Assembly: GCA_040905045.1 (NCBI GenBank)
Contig: JBBDSH010000096.1
Location: 1 to 64,000, forward strand
Reading direction: 5' to 3'
DNA length: 64,000 nt
Origin: JBBDSH01 sp040905045
Lineage (GTDB): Bacteria > Pseudomonadota > Gammaproteobacteria > Eutrophobiales > Eutrophobiaceae
Position numbers and translations under genes: made by a program. Under the pieces are notes generated by a model. The model searched no databases, had not been told where the DNA came from, and worked only from the letters and a program-made list of their open reading frames with translations. Shown here piece by piece: positions 35,550-44,805 of this stretch; the first letter of the stretch is position 1, and each line of letters begins with the position of its first letter.

Positions 35550-37170
35550 CTTTCAGCAACACATTTAATATCTGATGGTTCAATGAGTAGTCAATCGGCA
35601 GGTCGACGACATGGACACCCGCTGTGTTCAGACAATGATCCAGGGTTTCCTGAAAGTGATCGTCGCTTTGTACACGATAGCCGTTGGCGCCGTAACTTTG
35701 CGCATGGGTGACAAAATCCGGATTGTCGTAATCCAGCCCGAAATCTTCAAATCCCATATCCTTCTGCTTCCACTTGATCATGCCGTAGGCGCTATCGTTG
35801 ACGATAATCACCAGCAGATTCAGTTTCAGCCGCACGGCTGTTTCCAGCTCCTGTGAATTCATCATGAAGCCGCCGTCGCCGCAGACCGCAACCACCTGGG
35901 TCTCGGGATACAGCATTTTCGCCATCATGGCGCCGGGCAGACCGGCACCCATGCTCGCCAGGGCATTGTCCAGCAGCATGGTATTGGCGGAATAGCATTT
36001 GTAATTGCGGGCAAACCAGATTTTATAAATCCCGTTATCCAGGCTGATAACGGCATCCTCGGCCAGGCTTGTACGCAGTATATGTACCAGACGCTGTGGA
36101 AGCATCGGGAAGCGGCTGTCGTGAAAGTATTTTGACAGATGGGTCTCCACTTCTTTCTTGACGGTTTTGAAGTAGGACAGGTCCCAATGTGGTTGGGGTT
36201 CGATTTTCCGCGCCAGCCGGTGCACGGAGGAAGCAATATCACCCACCACATTCAGTTGCGGAAAATACACAGCATCCACCTCGGCCGGGGAGAAATTCAC
36301 ATGGATGACCTGTCTGCCTCCGTGGTGCATGAAGAACGGCGGTTTTTCCACCACGTCATGTCCTACGTTGATGATCAGATCCGCCCGGTCTATGGCGCAA
36401 TGGAGAAAATCATGATCCGACAGGGCGGCGGTGCCGATATACAGGGGATGACGTTCATCGACAACGCCTTTGCCCATCTGCGTGGTAAAAAACGGAATGC
36501 CGGTGGCGTCGACAAATTCGGTCAAGGCCACGCTGACGCGTTTGCGGTTGGCGCCGGCTCCGATCAGCAGCAGCGGCTGCCTTGCCGCCTCGATCATGTT
36601 GACGGCTTCGGCTATGGCATCCTCCGTGGCATCGGGCCGGTAATGGCCGATGACGGGGAATACCGTATCAACACATTCCTCCCCGGCGATGTCTTCGGGC
36701 AGTTCCAGATGTACGGCGCCGGGCCGCTCCTCGATCGCCAGGCGGAATGCCTCTCGGACCAGTGAAGCGATGGTGTTGCCGTTGACAATCTGCCGGGTGA
36801 ACTTGGTCACCGGTTGCATCAAATCCACCACGTCCAGGATCTGAAAGCGGCCTTGTTTACTGGTTTTAATGGGCTTCTGACCGGTGATCATGAGCATCGG
36901 CATGGCTCCGAGCTGGGCAAACGCGGCGGGCGTGACGAGGTTGGTCGCGCCGGGACCCAGCGTTGCCAGACAAACGCCCGGTTTCCCGGTTAGGCGCCCA
37001 TAAGTGGCCGCCATGAAACCGGCGCCCTGTTCGTGCCGGGTGACGATCAACCGGATGCCGGAGTCTTTCAGGGAATTCAGCAGATCCAGATTTTCTTCAC
37101 CGGGAACAGCAAACACATACTCGACCCCTTCATTCTCCAGGGCCTTTACCATCAGATCGGAGGCTTTCAT
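35530..37170 (-). CDS. Thiamine-diphosphate enzyme, acetolactate-synthase-like
   Basis: 546 residues with the three-domain plan of acetohydroxyacid synthases. The catalytic glutamate is in TRHEQGAG (Glu47). The N-terminal domain ends near 180, the central domain has LLLIGAGANRKR, and the C-terminal TPP/Mg site is GDGGFMMNSQELETA followed ~25 residues later by NDSAYG. There is no small regulatory subunit gene beside it, which suggests a catabolic or stand-alone enzyme rather than the branched-chain biosynthetic one. Pyruvate is the expected substrate but other 2-oxo acids are possible. Confidence 0.88.
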   Translation of the reverse strand: MKASDLMVKALENEGVEYVFAVPGEENLDLLNSLKDSGIRLIVTRHEQGAGFMAATYGRLTGKPGVCLATLGPGATNLVTPAAFAQLGAMPMLMITGQKPIKTSKQGRFQILDVVDLMQPVTKFTRQIVNGNTIASLVREAFRLAIEERPGAVHLELPEDIAGEECVDTVFPVIGHYRPDATEDAIAEAVNMIEAARQPLLLIGAGANRKRVSVALTEFVDATGIPFFTTQMGKGVVDERHPLYIGTAALSDHDFLHCAIDRADLIINVGHDVVEKPPFFMHHGGRQVIHVNFSPAEVDAVYFPQLNVVGDIASSVHRLARKIEPQPHWDLSYFKTVKKEVETHLSKYFHDSRFPMLPQRLVHILRTSLAEDAVISLDNGIYKIWFARNYKCYSANTMLLDNALASMGAGLPGAMMAKMLYPETQVVAVCGDGGFMMNSQELETAVRLKLNLLVIIVNDSAYGMIKWKQKDMGFEDFGLDYDNPDFVTHAQSYGANGYRVQSDDHFQETLDHCLNTAGVHVVDLPIDYSLNHQILNVLLKEKACLI

Positions 37171-37335
37171 TATTACAGTCTTGTTAGTATGTAAAGGTCA
37201 GCTCGCAGTATATTGTCGACATCATTCCTTTTAGGTGCAGATTCTTATTTATTTGTTACAACTGCTGATGAGCTCATCATATAACGCGGAATTATCACAC
37301 CGGATGAATTTAACTCTGATATGTTGCCTGTTAAG

Positions 37336-38628
37336 TTATTTTTCCGGCTCTACCAATGCCTGATACAACGCCGTGACGGTGAGATGACGAATGTCCAGAG
37401 GACTGCCGGGGGCGCCCGCGCCCATGCGCTGGATCATGCCGATGAAAACAATATCGTGTTCGGGATCGATCCAGAACCAGGTGCCCGCCGCGCCGCCCCA
37501 GTAGTAGGTGCCCTTGCCCGTGAGTGTGCCGGCCCGGACCGGGTCCGTGATCACGGCAAAGTCCAGACCGAATCCGACGCCCGGATAGACATTCATACCG
37601 GCGGGCAGGTGATCGGCGCGCAGCAGGACCACCGTTGCCGGCGCCAGGATACGGACGTTGCCCAGTTTGCCGCCGTTCAAGAGCATTTGCGAAAAGCGCA
37701 GGTAATCCCGGGCCGTGGAGACCAGCCCGGCGCCGCCCGAGGACAGACTGGGCGGGCTGTTATAATCAGCGGCGCCGAATCGATCCCCCCTGGCCGGCTG
37801 CAGCATCTGTTTTTCCTCATCCCAGCCGTACAATTGCGCGAACCGATCCCGCTTTGCCTCCGGCACATAAAAGCCGGTGTCGCGCATGTCCAGCGGCTCG
37901 AAGATCCGTTCTTCCAGGAATTCCGGCAGACTGCGGCCGGAGAGTTTTTCCACCAGATAACCCTGGATGTCTACCGAGACGCTGTAGACCCAGCGCGTGC
38001 CCGGCTGGTACAAAAGCGGGATCCCGGCTAGCTTGTCGATCATGTCAGACAAACTGCTGTTCGCATCGAGTACGTTCTTTTCCGTATACAGCTTGTCCAC
38101 CGGCGTGTTACCGAAAGCCCCGTACGTGAAGCCGGCGCTGTGAGTCATCAGCTCGCGCAGGGTGGGCGCGTGATCCGGTTCTTTCAGTATCAGATCGCCG
38201 CTCTTGTTCTCGCCCGCGTAAACCTTGAGATCCCGGAACTCGGGAATGTACTTGTGGATCGGATCATCCAGCTTCCATTTGCCTTCCTCGTACAGGATCA
38301 TCATGGCTACACCGATGATCGGCTTGGTCATGGAATAAATACGGAAGATGGTATCCGGGGTCATGGGTTCGCCCGCCGCCTGGTCGCGCATGCCTACGGC
38401 CTTGTGGTGGAAGACCTTGCCGTGGCGCGCCGCCATGGTGACCACGCCGTAGAGTTCCTGTTCCGCCACCAGTCGTTGCATCGTGGCATCGAGGTGTCCC
38501 AGCCGTTCCGGTGAAAAACCCGCCTCGGCCGGGCGCGCGGTCGGTAGAGCGCCGTCCGCCACTGCCGGGACGGGTGTGGTAAGGATTATGAGCAGGACAG
38601 GTAGAATGCTGTACAGGCGGGCATGCAT
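37336..38628 (-). CDS. Exported serine hydrolase of the beta-lactamase/esterase superfamily
   Basis: 430 residues with a signal peptide ending near residue 25 (VPAVADG). The penicillin-binding-type nucleophile motif is Ser99-Met-Thr-Lys102, and the second motif is Tyr215-Ser-Val. A GAAGTWFWIDP segment near the C terminus stands where the third motif is expected. Proteins like this (class C beta-lactamase-like, family VIII esterases) are often carboxylesterases, transesterases or D-amino peptidases rather than true lactamases. It is probably periplasmic or membrane-anchored. Nothing in its surroundings indicates a substrate. Confidence 0.9.
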   Translation of the reverse strand: MHARLYSILPVLLIILTTPVPAVADGALPTARPAEAGFSPERLGHLDATMQRLVAEQELYGVVTMAARHGKVFHHKAVGMRDQAAGEPMTPDTIFRIYSMTKPIIGVAMMILYEEGKWKLDDPIHKYIPEFRDLKVYAGENKSGDLILKEPDHAPTLRELMTHSAGFTYGAFGNTPVDKLYTEKNVLDANSSLSDMIDKLAGIPLLYQPGTRWVYSVSVDIQGYLVEKLSGRSLPEFLEERIFEPLDMRDTGFYVPEAKRDRFAQLYGWDEEKQMLQPARGDRFGAADYNSPPSLSSGGAGLVSTARDYLRFSQMLLNGGKLGNVRILAPATVVLLRADHLPAGMNVYPGVGFGLDFAVITDPVRAGTLTGKGTYYWGGAAGTWFWIDPEHDIVFIGMIQRMGAGAPGSPLDIRHLTVTALYQALVEPEK

Positions 38629-38825
38629 GGTTCCGGTCTCCTTATATATGTTCCAGTATCGATTCTGTCGTGTTTATCTTATCAGGCCCCGGACAATGAT
38701 GCCCGAAGCAAACCACCGTATGCGAGTGGTCGGGAGTGGTCAGTCGAGTCAGGACTTGGCCCTGATTTCTAACAAGACCTGATTCTGATTTTCCATATCA
38801 CCCAAAAAGGCTTCCCTCCAAACAT

Positions 38826-38838
38826 ACCCCATAGGGGT
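38826..38838. promoter_or_regulatory. ACCCC-ATA-GGGGT palindrome upstream of the GGDEF-EAL gene
   Basis: The 13-base palindrome is centred 68 bases upstream of the chosen start at 38900. It resembles the C-tract/G-tract operators of CsoR/CstR-type repressors, which respond to metals or persulfide. No such regulator is in the window, so the assignment rests on pattern only. Confidence 0.35.
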
Positions 38839-38899
38839 GATACCGGAACCGGCGCATAAGGCGTAAAATCGTATATTTTATATGCCGTGCGGAGTCCTG

Positions 38900-41008
38900 A
38901 TGATGGCGAAGAACAACAACAAACGCCGGCTTGAGGTGATTCGGTTGTGCCGGGATTCCATGGCGAATCCCGCCTTCCGGATCACGCTGGTCTATCTGGC
39001 CATTTCACTGCTCTGGATTTCTATCTCCGGCCGGGTAGCGGTGTTCCTGTCCGGGCACACGGACATTCCCTTGGATAAGATCGAACTGATCAAGGGTACC
39101 GTTTTCGTCCTGGTGACGGCCTTGCTTTTGTTCGTGCTGATCGCCCGCAGTGTCGGCAAGCTGAAAACCCACGAACACCGGATCCAACGACTGAACCGGG
39201 TCTACGCCGTCCTCAGCGGCATCAACAGCGCCATTCTCAGGATCCGGGACCGCCAGCAACTGCTGGACGAGGCCTGCCGCATCGCTTCCGTTCATGGTCT
39301 GTATGAGGCCGTCAGCATCCGCATGATCAATCCGGAAACGGGCGAGGTGGAAACCCTGGCCAGCGCCGGCCTGGCGAAGGACTTCATCGACAACATCAAG
39401 GTGACCGTCGCCGAGGGCGGGGCCTACAGCCACGGTCCCACGGGCACGGCCCTGCGCGAGAATCGATTGGTAGTCATCAACAATATGGCCGCGGACGCCA
39501 GTGTCGAGCCCTGGCGCGAGGTAACGAAGCAATACTATATCCGCTCGTCCGCGGCGTTTCCCATTACCATCGACGGTGAAACCATCGGCGTGTTCAGCTT
39601 CTATTCCCGGGAACGGGATGCCTTTGACAGTGATGAAGTACGGCTCCTGGACGAAGTCGTCGCGGACACCTCGCTGGGGCTGGAGTATATCAGCAAGGAT
39701 CAGCAACTCGCTTTCGTATCGACGCATGATGTGGTTACCGGACTGCCCAACCGGGCATTACTGGAAGATCGCATCGAGCAGTACCTGGCGCGTCATCATC
39801 ACCAGCCCGGCCGTATCGCCGCGCTGATCGTCATCGTTGTGGAAAATTACACCCGCACCGTGGATATCTACGGACCGTCCGTGGGCGACAAAATCACCCG
39901 TGAAATCGCCGGCCGGCTGACGGGGATACTGCGGGAAGGCGATACCGCCGCCAAGATCGGCTCGCACCGTTTTGCCATCTTCATGGTCGACATGGGCACG
40001 CGCGGCGATGTCACTTATGCGTCACGGAAAATCACCTCCGGCCTGCCGGATGTGATCCCCATCAACGGCAAGGATGTCGTACCGCAGTACCGGGCCGGTA
40101 TCAGCATCTGCCCGAAAGACGCGACGGACGCCGACAGCCTCATTCGCTATGCCAACCTCGCCCTGACCTCGGCCAGAAAAGAGGATGTCCCCTACCGTTT
40201 TTATACCAGCGAGGAGGAGGCCGAAACCCGGCGCGCCGACAACATTGAAAGACTGCTCGGAACAGCCCTGCAAAGGCAGGAGTTCAGACTCTATTACCAG
40301 CCGATTATCGACACCCGCAACGGGCGGATGACGGGCCTGGAAGCCCTGATCCGGTGGCAAAACAGCGAACTCGGAATGGTCTCGCCGGGTGATTTCATCC
40401 CCATTGCCGAGGATACCGGGTTGATCGAGCAGCTCGGCCACTGGATCGTCGAACAGGCCGTTCATCAACTCAGCGACTGGACCCGGGACGGTGGTAACAA
40501 GGACGTCCACATAACCATCAATATTTCCAGCTCCCAGTTGCGGGATAAAGCGTTCGCCCGCAAGCTGCTGTCCGCCATCGAACGGATCGATTCGCACCTG
40601 CCCCGGCACAGCCTGGCGCTGGAGATCACGGAGTCCATGCTCATGAACCGGTCCGAGAGTATCATGCGCCAGTTCGCCCGGATCAGGGAAGCGGGGCTGT
40701 CGATCTATGTGGACGATTTCGGCACGGGCTATTCGTCCCTGAGTTACCTGCACCAGTTCCCGGTCGATGTCCTCAAGATCGATCGCAAGTTCATTAACGA
40801 CATGACCGGTAATAAAAGCGCGGAAGTCCTGGTCCGCGGTATCGTCAGCATGGCATGCGGGCTCGGGCTGCGCACGGTGGCGGAGGGCGTGGAAACGGAA
40901 GAACAGTTCGCCATGCTGAAAGACCTGGGCTGCGACATGGCCCAGGGATTCCTCTTCTCCCGGCCGGTCCCGGCCGGGGAAATCGATTTCGGCAAGTGGA
41001 AGACCTGA
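38900..41008 (+). CDS. Membrane GAF-GGDEF-EAL cyclic-di-GMP protein
   Basis: 702 residues from 38900, where GGAG lies five bases upstream; an in-frame ATG at 38882 lacks a ribosome-binding site. Two membrane helices lie near the N terminus (VYLAISLLWISI and FVLVTALLLFVLI). A GAF sensory domain spans ~110-255, a GGDEF-type domain ~265-420, and an EAL domain ~440-700. The GGDEF signature is degenerate (KIGSHRFAIF in its place), so diguanylate cyclase activity is unlikely. The EAL half keeps LEALIRW, DDFGTGYSS and AEGVETEEQ, so it is probably an active phosphodiesterase tuned by the GAF and GGDEF domains. Confidence 0.93.
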   Translation: MMAKNNNKRRLEVIRLCRDSMANPAFRITLVYLAISLLWISISGRVAVFLSGHTDIPLDKIELIKGTVFVLVTALLLFVLIARSVGKLKTHEHRIQRLNRVYAVLSGINSAILRIRDRQQLLDEACRIASVHGLYEAVSIRMINPETGEVETLASAGLAKDFIDNIKVTVAEGGAYSHGPTGTALRENRLVVINNMAADASVEPWREVTKQYYIRSSAAFPITIDGETIGVFSFYSRERDAFDSDEVRLLDEVVADTSLGLEYISKDQQLAFVSTHDVVTGLPNRALLEDRIEQYLARHHHQPGRIAALIVIVVENYTRTVDIYGPSVGDKITREIAGRLTGILREGDTAAKIGSHRFAIFMVDMGTRGDVTYASRKITSGLPDVIPINGKDVVPQYRAGISICPKDATDADSLIRYANLALTSARKEDVPYRFYTSEEEAETRRADNIERLLGTALQRQEFRLYYQPIIDTRNGRMTGLEALIRWQNSELGMVSPGDFIPIAEDTGLIEQLGHWIVEQAVHQLSDWTRDGGNKDVHITINISSSQLRDKAFARKLLSAIERIDSHLPRHSLALEITESMLMNRSESIMRQFARIREAGLSIYVDDFGTGYSSLSYLHQFPVDVLKIDRKFINDMTGNKSAEVLVRGIVSMACGLGLRTVAEGVETEEQFAMLKDLGCDMAQGFLFSRPVPAGEIDFGKWKT

Positions 41009-41544
41009 GGTATCCTCCGATAAACAGCAGCGCATCCCGCCCCGGGCGTCGTACTTCCCACAACCCCGGTTTCACTCCGGAGTAAAACCCCGGGGGTAGG
41101 AGCGGCCACCCGGCCGCGATACCATGTGAAAAAGCCTTGTAGCCTGTAGCCCGGATGCAGCGCAGCGAAATCCGGGAAGCAGAAGGAAAAACGAGCCGTC
41201 ATTCCGGACAAGCCCGCTTTTTGGGCGCGATCCGAAATCCAGCCAGTAACAAGGGCAGGCAGAGCGTCGTCCGCGAAAGCCGTCGGATGAAACAGGAATC
41301 GTCCGAAACAATGGAAATATAATCCAGGGCAAGCCGAACATGCCTGCGAGACAATTCTTTAAGGCGATGAAAATATGGAAAATGTTATGTGCTCTGGACA
41401 CTTCGATCAGTAACTGTCTATACTGAATATAAATCTAATCCGTTGAAAAAGGGAGTCTTTTCAATATGCTTCTCATGGTCGGCCATAGTGGAATAGTAAA
41501 TACGTTTTTGGCTTCCTTGTTATCCGGCGTATAGAGGAGCAAGC
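41009..41544. repeat. Repeat block (families B, C, A) and hairpin before small genes
   Basis: It contains a family B fragment (about 41071-41128), a family C fragment (about 41146-41180) and a family A palindrome (about 41198-41246). Further on, TTGAAAA (41443-41449) and TTTTCAA (41458-41464) form a seven-base stem. No gene is supported. The promoter of the next small gene is probably after 41380. Confidence 0.75.
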
Positions 41545-41772
41545 GTGTACTTTGAAATTGTCGGCACTATCGAGAGTGTCGAGACTATCGCAGTTAGCGG
41601 CCAGATTCGGGAAATCAGGCGGTTTCAAAAGCGATTTGGTTTCGGGAGATGGCGTAAATTAAAAGGTAGAGCCACGGTCCGTTTGTTCAACGGAAACCTG
41701 AGACAGGCTGAGATACATTGGTACGAAGCTCACGGAATCGGTAAAAAGAAGATGAAGATAAACGCTTTCTAG
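41545..41772 (+). CDS. Small basic protein of unknown function
   Basis: 75 residues starting at GTG, with GAGGAG (41534-41539) six bases upstream. The protein is rich in Arg and Lys, with a run RRFQKRFGFGRWRKLKGRATVRL and a beta-strand-like end LRQAEIHWYEAHGIGKKKMK. The latter pattern (HWYEAHGIGKK) is typical of small bacterial proteins of no known role. There is no signal peptide or Cys pair. It lies 10 bases before a second small gene and is probably co-transcribed with it. Confidence 0.7.
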   Translation: MYFEIVGTIESVETIAVSGQIREIRRFQKRFGFGRWRKLKGRATVRLFNGNLRQAEIHWYEAHGIGKKKMKINAF

Positions 41773-41782
41773 ACTAAAGGCC

Positions 41783-42016
41783 ATGGCAGGAACACATCAA
41801 ATCAACAGGAATTTCGTTCTCTGCATTGAAGATCGGGATTGCGATGATCTTCAAAAAGGAAAGGTATATATAGTCCTCAAAGATCAGGATGCAGAGAGTG
41901 AAGATAATTTGCGAGTGATGGATGAATCCGGTGAAGATTATCTGTACCCCCGTGCATATTTTGTACCGATCGATTTACCGAATGAGGCCAAAAGTGCAAT
42001 TGGCGCTGAATCATAA
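41783..42016 (+). CDS. Small acidic conserved hypothetical protein
   Basis: 77 residues, acidic, with FVLCIEDRDCDDLQKGKVYIVLKD, then LRVMDESGEDYLYPRAYFVPI. I recall this layout from widespread small proteins without assigned function; it looks like a compact beta-barrel (SH3-like). No signal peptide is present. It follows the small basic protein gene closely, and the opposite charges of the two products would fit a complex, though that is only inference. Confidence 0.75.
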   Translation: MAGTHQINRNFVLCIEDRDCDDLQKGKVYIVLKDQDAESEDNLRVMDESGEDYLYPRAYFVPIDLPNEAKSAIGAES

Positions 42017-42522
42017 AACGGGTTTTATGACCTGAATGCATCTCAGTAACGTAGGGCGGGTAGAGCGCCGTCCGCGAAACCCGCCAGATAAAAATGAATC
42101 GTCATTCCGGACAAGCCCGCTTTTTGGGCGCGATCCGGAATCCAGTCAACTTGCGGCCGAATAGATCTCAGCGGAATCCGGGAAGCAGAGCAAAGCAGGG
42201 TGGGCAGAGCGTTGTTTGCGAAACTCACCGGATAGAAAAGGAACTATCATTACTGGCTCGGTTGGTCGTAATAAGGAGCCGTCATTCCGAGCGGAGCAAA
42301 GAATCTTCAACCCAACAAAAGATCTCTCCTGTCGTCGAGATGACACCGTTGTGCCCGCATGCCGAGAAGGCGTCATTCTGAGTAGAGCGACGATCCCGGG
42401 TTTTACCTGTTCTGCGTGATCACCCTGTTCGCGTTGGTGTGGGAGGCGGTTGTGGGTGAGACATGGAGAGTGAATAAGGAATCCTGATACTGTCTGGCCT
42501 GAATCCCTGGTATCTCTTATGG
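42017..42522. repeat. Repeat-rich gap (families D, A and GTCATTCCGAG type)
   Basis: It holds family D fragments (about 42050-42092 and 42195-42235), a family A palindrome (about 42101-42146) and a GTCATTCCGAGCGGAGCAAAG repeat (about 42282-42385). No coding region is supported. Confidence 0.75.
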
Positions 42523-43518
42523 CTAATTATTGTGACCAGCTTCATGATATTCATCTGGCTGCAAAAGTCTGAAGGATGACTGCTTTGCTTTTGTTTCAGC
42601 GAGTGTGGTTCGGTAGATCTCATTATCTTTATTCAAGGTAACAGCCTTGCGGGCGGCGTTGATCGCTTCATCGTACAGTGTCTGTTCAGCCAATGCATTG
42701 GCAAGATTGTTCCAGGCAGCTGCGTGCGAGTTGTCTGTTACAATAACTTCACGAAATGCTGCAGCTGCTTTACTGTATTTGCCCAGCTTATAGTAAGTGT
42801 TACCCAGTCCCATGCGGGCAATTGTACTGACCGGCCAGCGTTGGAGTACAGTCTGGTAGGCAGTAATGGCAGCGGGGTATTGTCCGGCCCGTTCCAGACC
42901 CGCGGCCCCCTTGAGTACTGCCATCTCGGATGCCTGCGATGGCAGCTGATCGGGTGGAGTCACGGTGATGGCCCAGTAGTCGGCACGTTGCCAGGTTCTT
43001 TCAAAACTGTTGATATTGAGCACCCGTTGCGGGTCAAGACCGGAATGCAAAAACAGATTTTCAGCATCCAGATCATAGCCAGTGGCGACTGCAAAGTGCC
43101 ATTGCGGATAAATTCTTACTCCCAGATTCTGAAAGACCATAACCGGGTTGCCGGCAGCTATTTCTGCCAACAGGTTATGCAGGGAACTGACTTCAACCGA
43201 CAACGCGCCATTGCGTCTGGCGCCAGCCAGTACATCTGGAGTGAGAGTACCTTCCCGGCCAGGTGTATAAATCTGGCTGGCGATGTCATGCTGTTCAGCC
43301 GGAATGCCTGCCCAATTCAACATCATGGCCAGTGACGCCGGGCCACAGTAGTACTTCTCCTGTGGATAGAAAGGGACTCCTGCTACTGAGGCCCGTTCGG
43401 GGAGCGTCGATGGCTGCTCCAGCACCAGTCTTGTTTGTGGAGCTGCACACCCCGTTAATACAGATAATACAAGCAGGGGCAGGCTCCATTGAAAGCCTGC
43501 ATGCTTGAGACAATGCAT
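42523..43518 (-). CDS. PA2778-type lipoprotein: C39-like peptidase domain plus TPR
   Basis: 331 residues from the ATG chosen at 43518; a longer frame begins at 43572 but would overlap the upstream gene. The signal peptide ends in a lipobox LTGC (Cys24), so it is likely membrane-anchored in the periplasm. A papain-like C39 domain follows, with KYYCGPASLAMML (Cys58) and a WHFAVATGYD histidine. Two or three TPR units (GLGNTYYKLGKYSKAAAAF) lie near the C terminus. Homologs are paired with PA2779-type proteins, as here. The substrate is unknown; C39 domains often cleave double-glycine leaders, but no such substrate is visible. Confidence 0.85.
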   Translation of the reverse strand: MHCLKHAGFQWSLPLLVLSVLTGCAAPQTRLVLEQPSTLPERASVAGVPFYPQEKYYCGPASLAMMLNWAGIPAEQHDIASQIYTPGREGTLTPDVLAGARRNGALSVEVSSLHNLLAEIAAGNPVMVFQNLGVRIYPQWHFAVATGYDLDAENLFLHSGLDPQRVLNINSFERTWQRADYWAITVTPPDQLPSQASEMAVLKGAAGLERAGQYPAAITAYQTVLQRWPVSTIARMGLGNTYYKLGKYSKAAAAFREVIVTDNSHAAAWNNLANALAEQTLYDEAINAARKAVTLNKDNEIYRTTLAETKAKQSSFRLLQPDEYHEAGHNN

Positions 43519-43529
43519 AAATCCAGGAT

Positions 43530-43925
43530 TTATCTTGCGCAGCGCGTGAAATTGAAAAAGGATGTCAGGCACAGCAAGTCAGTAATCAGTAATATAATGA
43601 AGACTGTTACAATAGCACCAACAATCGGACCTACAACACCTTCACCAGCCGGCATGGTTTCAATCTGCCCGGCAATTTTCTGTATTTCGCTGTCAGACAA
43701 ACTGTTTATCCGGCTTAATGCTTCATCGGGATCCACACCCTGGGCAGTCATTTCAACACGCACATCTTCGCGGGACATGAATTCATGAACCAGCGCGCGT
43801 TCAGCAACAAGTGAGCTTTCCTCGATCAGACTGTCAGTGCTGACATTTGCGGCACTGAATGAAGTGATCGGGAAACTGCTCATAATCAGAACCAGTATTA
43901 GCGGGCGCGCCAGAAATTTTGCCAT
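43530..43925 (-). CDS. PA2779-type small membrane protein
   Basis: 131 residues from the ATG at 43925 (MAKFLARP...). An N-terminal hydrophobic signal (LILVLIMSSFPITSFS) and a C-terminal membrane helix (IVGAIVTVFIILLITDLLC) flank a helical middle with VHEFMSREDVRVEMTAQGVDPDEA. This layout matches the PA2779 family, which is regularly found beside PA2778-type peptidase lipoproteins. It may be a partner or substrate of the peptidase. Confidence 0.85.
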   Translation of the reverse strand: MAKFLARPLILVLIMSSFPITSFSAANVSTDSLIEESSLVAERALVHEFMSREDVRVEMTAQGVDPDEALSRINSLSDSEIQKIAGQIETMPAGEGVVGPIVGAIVTVFIILLITDLLCLTSFFNFTRCAR

Positions 43926-43943
43926 GTGCTCAAAATAGATCAT

Positions 43944-44132
43944 GTTGTTTTACCTTGTTTATTGAATAATTCTAATCACCGGATTGTACTTCAATGCTCC
44001 GGATCCTGAATTGTGTTCTTCAGACAGTTACGGCTGGAATTCATGTCAATAATTGTTCCATTTCTGTAGTTAATGATCTGTGCGGTAGTGCACAGATCGC
44101 AGAGTTTGCTTAAAGAAATCTCACGTTATAGA
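43944..44132. other. Gene-free promoter region of the PA2779/PA2778 pair
   Basis: AT-rich sequence with no coding evidence. It probably carries the promoter of the two genes transcribed leftward. Confidence 0.4.
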
Positions 44133-44294
44133 TCATTTTAGAATCGTGACAGGTATCCCCTTGGCGCCGGCATAAAAAACAATGATTTCAGCCGGTCTGT
44201 CACCTTCATTGATACCGTAATGTCATGTTTGCACGACTTCAATAAGACCATCTCCGGCCTGTAACTGCAGGCGGTCACCGTTTTCGGTAATCAT
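44133..44294 (-). pseudogene. Truncated cupin-domain pseudogene
   Basis: Read on the minus strand, 54 codons give a cupin-like C-terminal half: ENGDRLQLQAGDGLIEVVQT, stop, HYGINEGDRPAEIIVFYAGAKG and a normal TGA at 44133-44135. An in-frame TGA (complement of 44223-44225) interrupts the frame just before the HYG that cupins keep. The 5' part of the gene is missing: upstream sequence begins with a family D repeat at about 44301. Both the nonsense codon and the truncation mark it as dead. It is a remnant of a small sugar-binding-fold protein. Confidence 0.65.
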
Positions 44295-44300
44295 AGTAAA

Positions 44301-44600
44301 GCAGGGTGGGTTGAGCGTCGTTTGCGAAACCCACCGGAAGGAAAAGAAGCCGTCATTCCGGACAAGCCCGCTTTTGGGCGCTATCCGGAATCCAGCCAGC
44401 TTGTAGCCGGATAGATCTCAGCGGAATCCGGGCAACAGAGCAAAGCAGGCCGAGAAGAGCGTTGTTTGCGAAACCCACCAGATAGAAAAAGCACTATCAT
44501 TACCGGCCCGGTTGGTCGTAATAAGGAGCTACCACTACCCACCCAATTGGCCGACATTCCGAGTGGAACGAGGAATCTCAGCTGAAAACAACCAGTTAAC
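44301..44600. repeat. Repeat block truncating the cupin gene (families D and A)
   Basis: Family D (AGGGTGGGTTGAGCGTCG, 44303 onward), family A (about 44351-44396), a second D fragment (about 44440-44480) and a GACATTCCGAGTGGAACGAG copy (about 44553-44580) follow one another. The order resembles 42050-42385, suggesting that the two blocks share an origin. Confidence 0.75.
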
Positions 44601-44782
44601 CATGCCACCTGGACACCCCGCGCACGCCGTCATACTTGAATGAATGCCCACCTCATTGAAAAACAGGGAGGTTTTCAAGCTCCTCAATGAACACATACCG
44701 CCCCCGCACCAGTCGTAAGAGCCTGTTCGAAAAACTGCTCACCTCCCCTCGAGGGCAGGGGGTATGAACGCACCTTTAGTGG
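44601..44782. other. Gene-free stretch before the hicA end
   Basis: No gene is seen. A CATTGAAAAACAGGGAGG...TCAATG inverted segment lies at about 44655-44690. Confidence 0.4.
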
Positions 44783-44805
44783 AAAAAGGGGACGGAACCC
44801 TTTTT
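44783..44805 (-). terminator. Terminator hairpin at the end of hicA
   Basis: AAAAAGGG (44783-44790) and CCCTTTTT (44798-44805) form an 8-bp stem with loop GACGGAA. It overlaps the hicA stop codon and provides T-runs on both strands. Confidence 0.65.
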
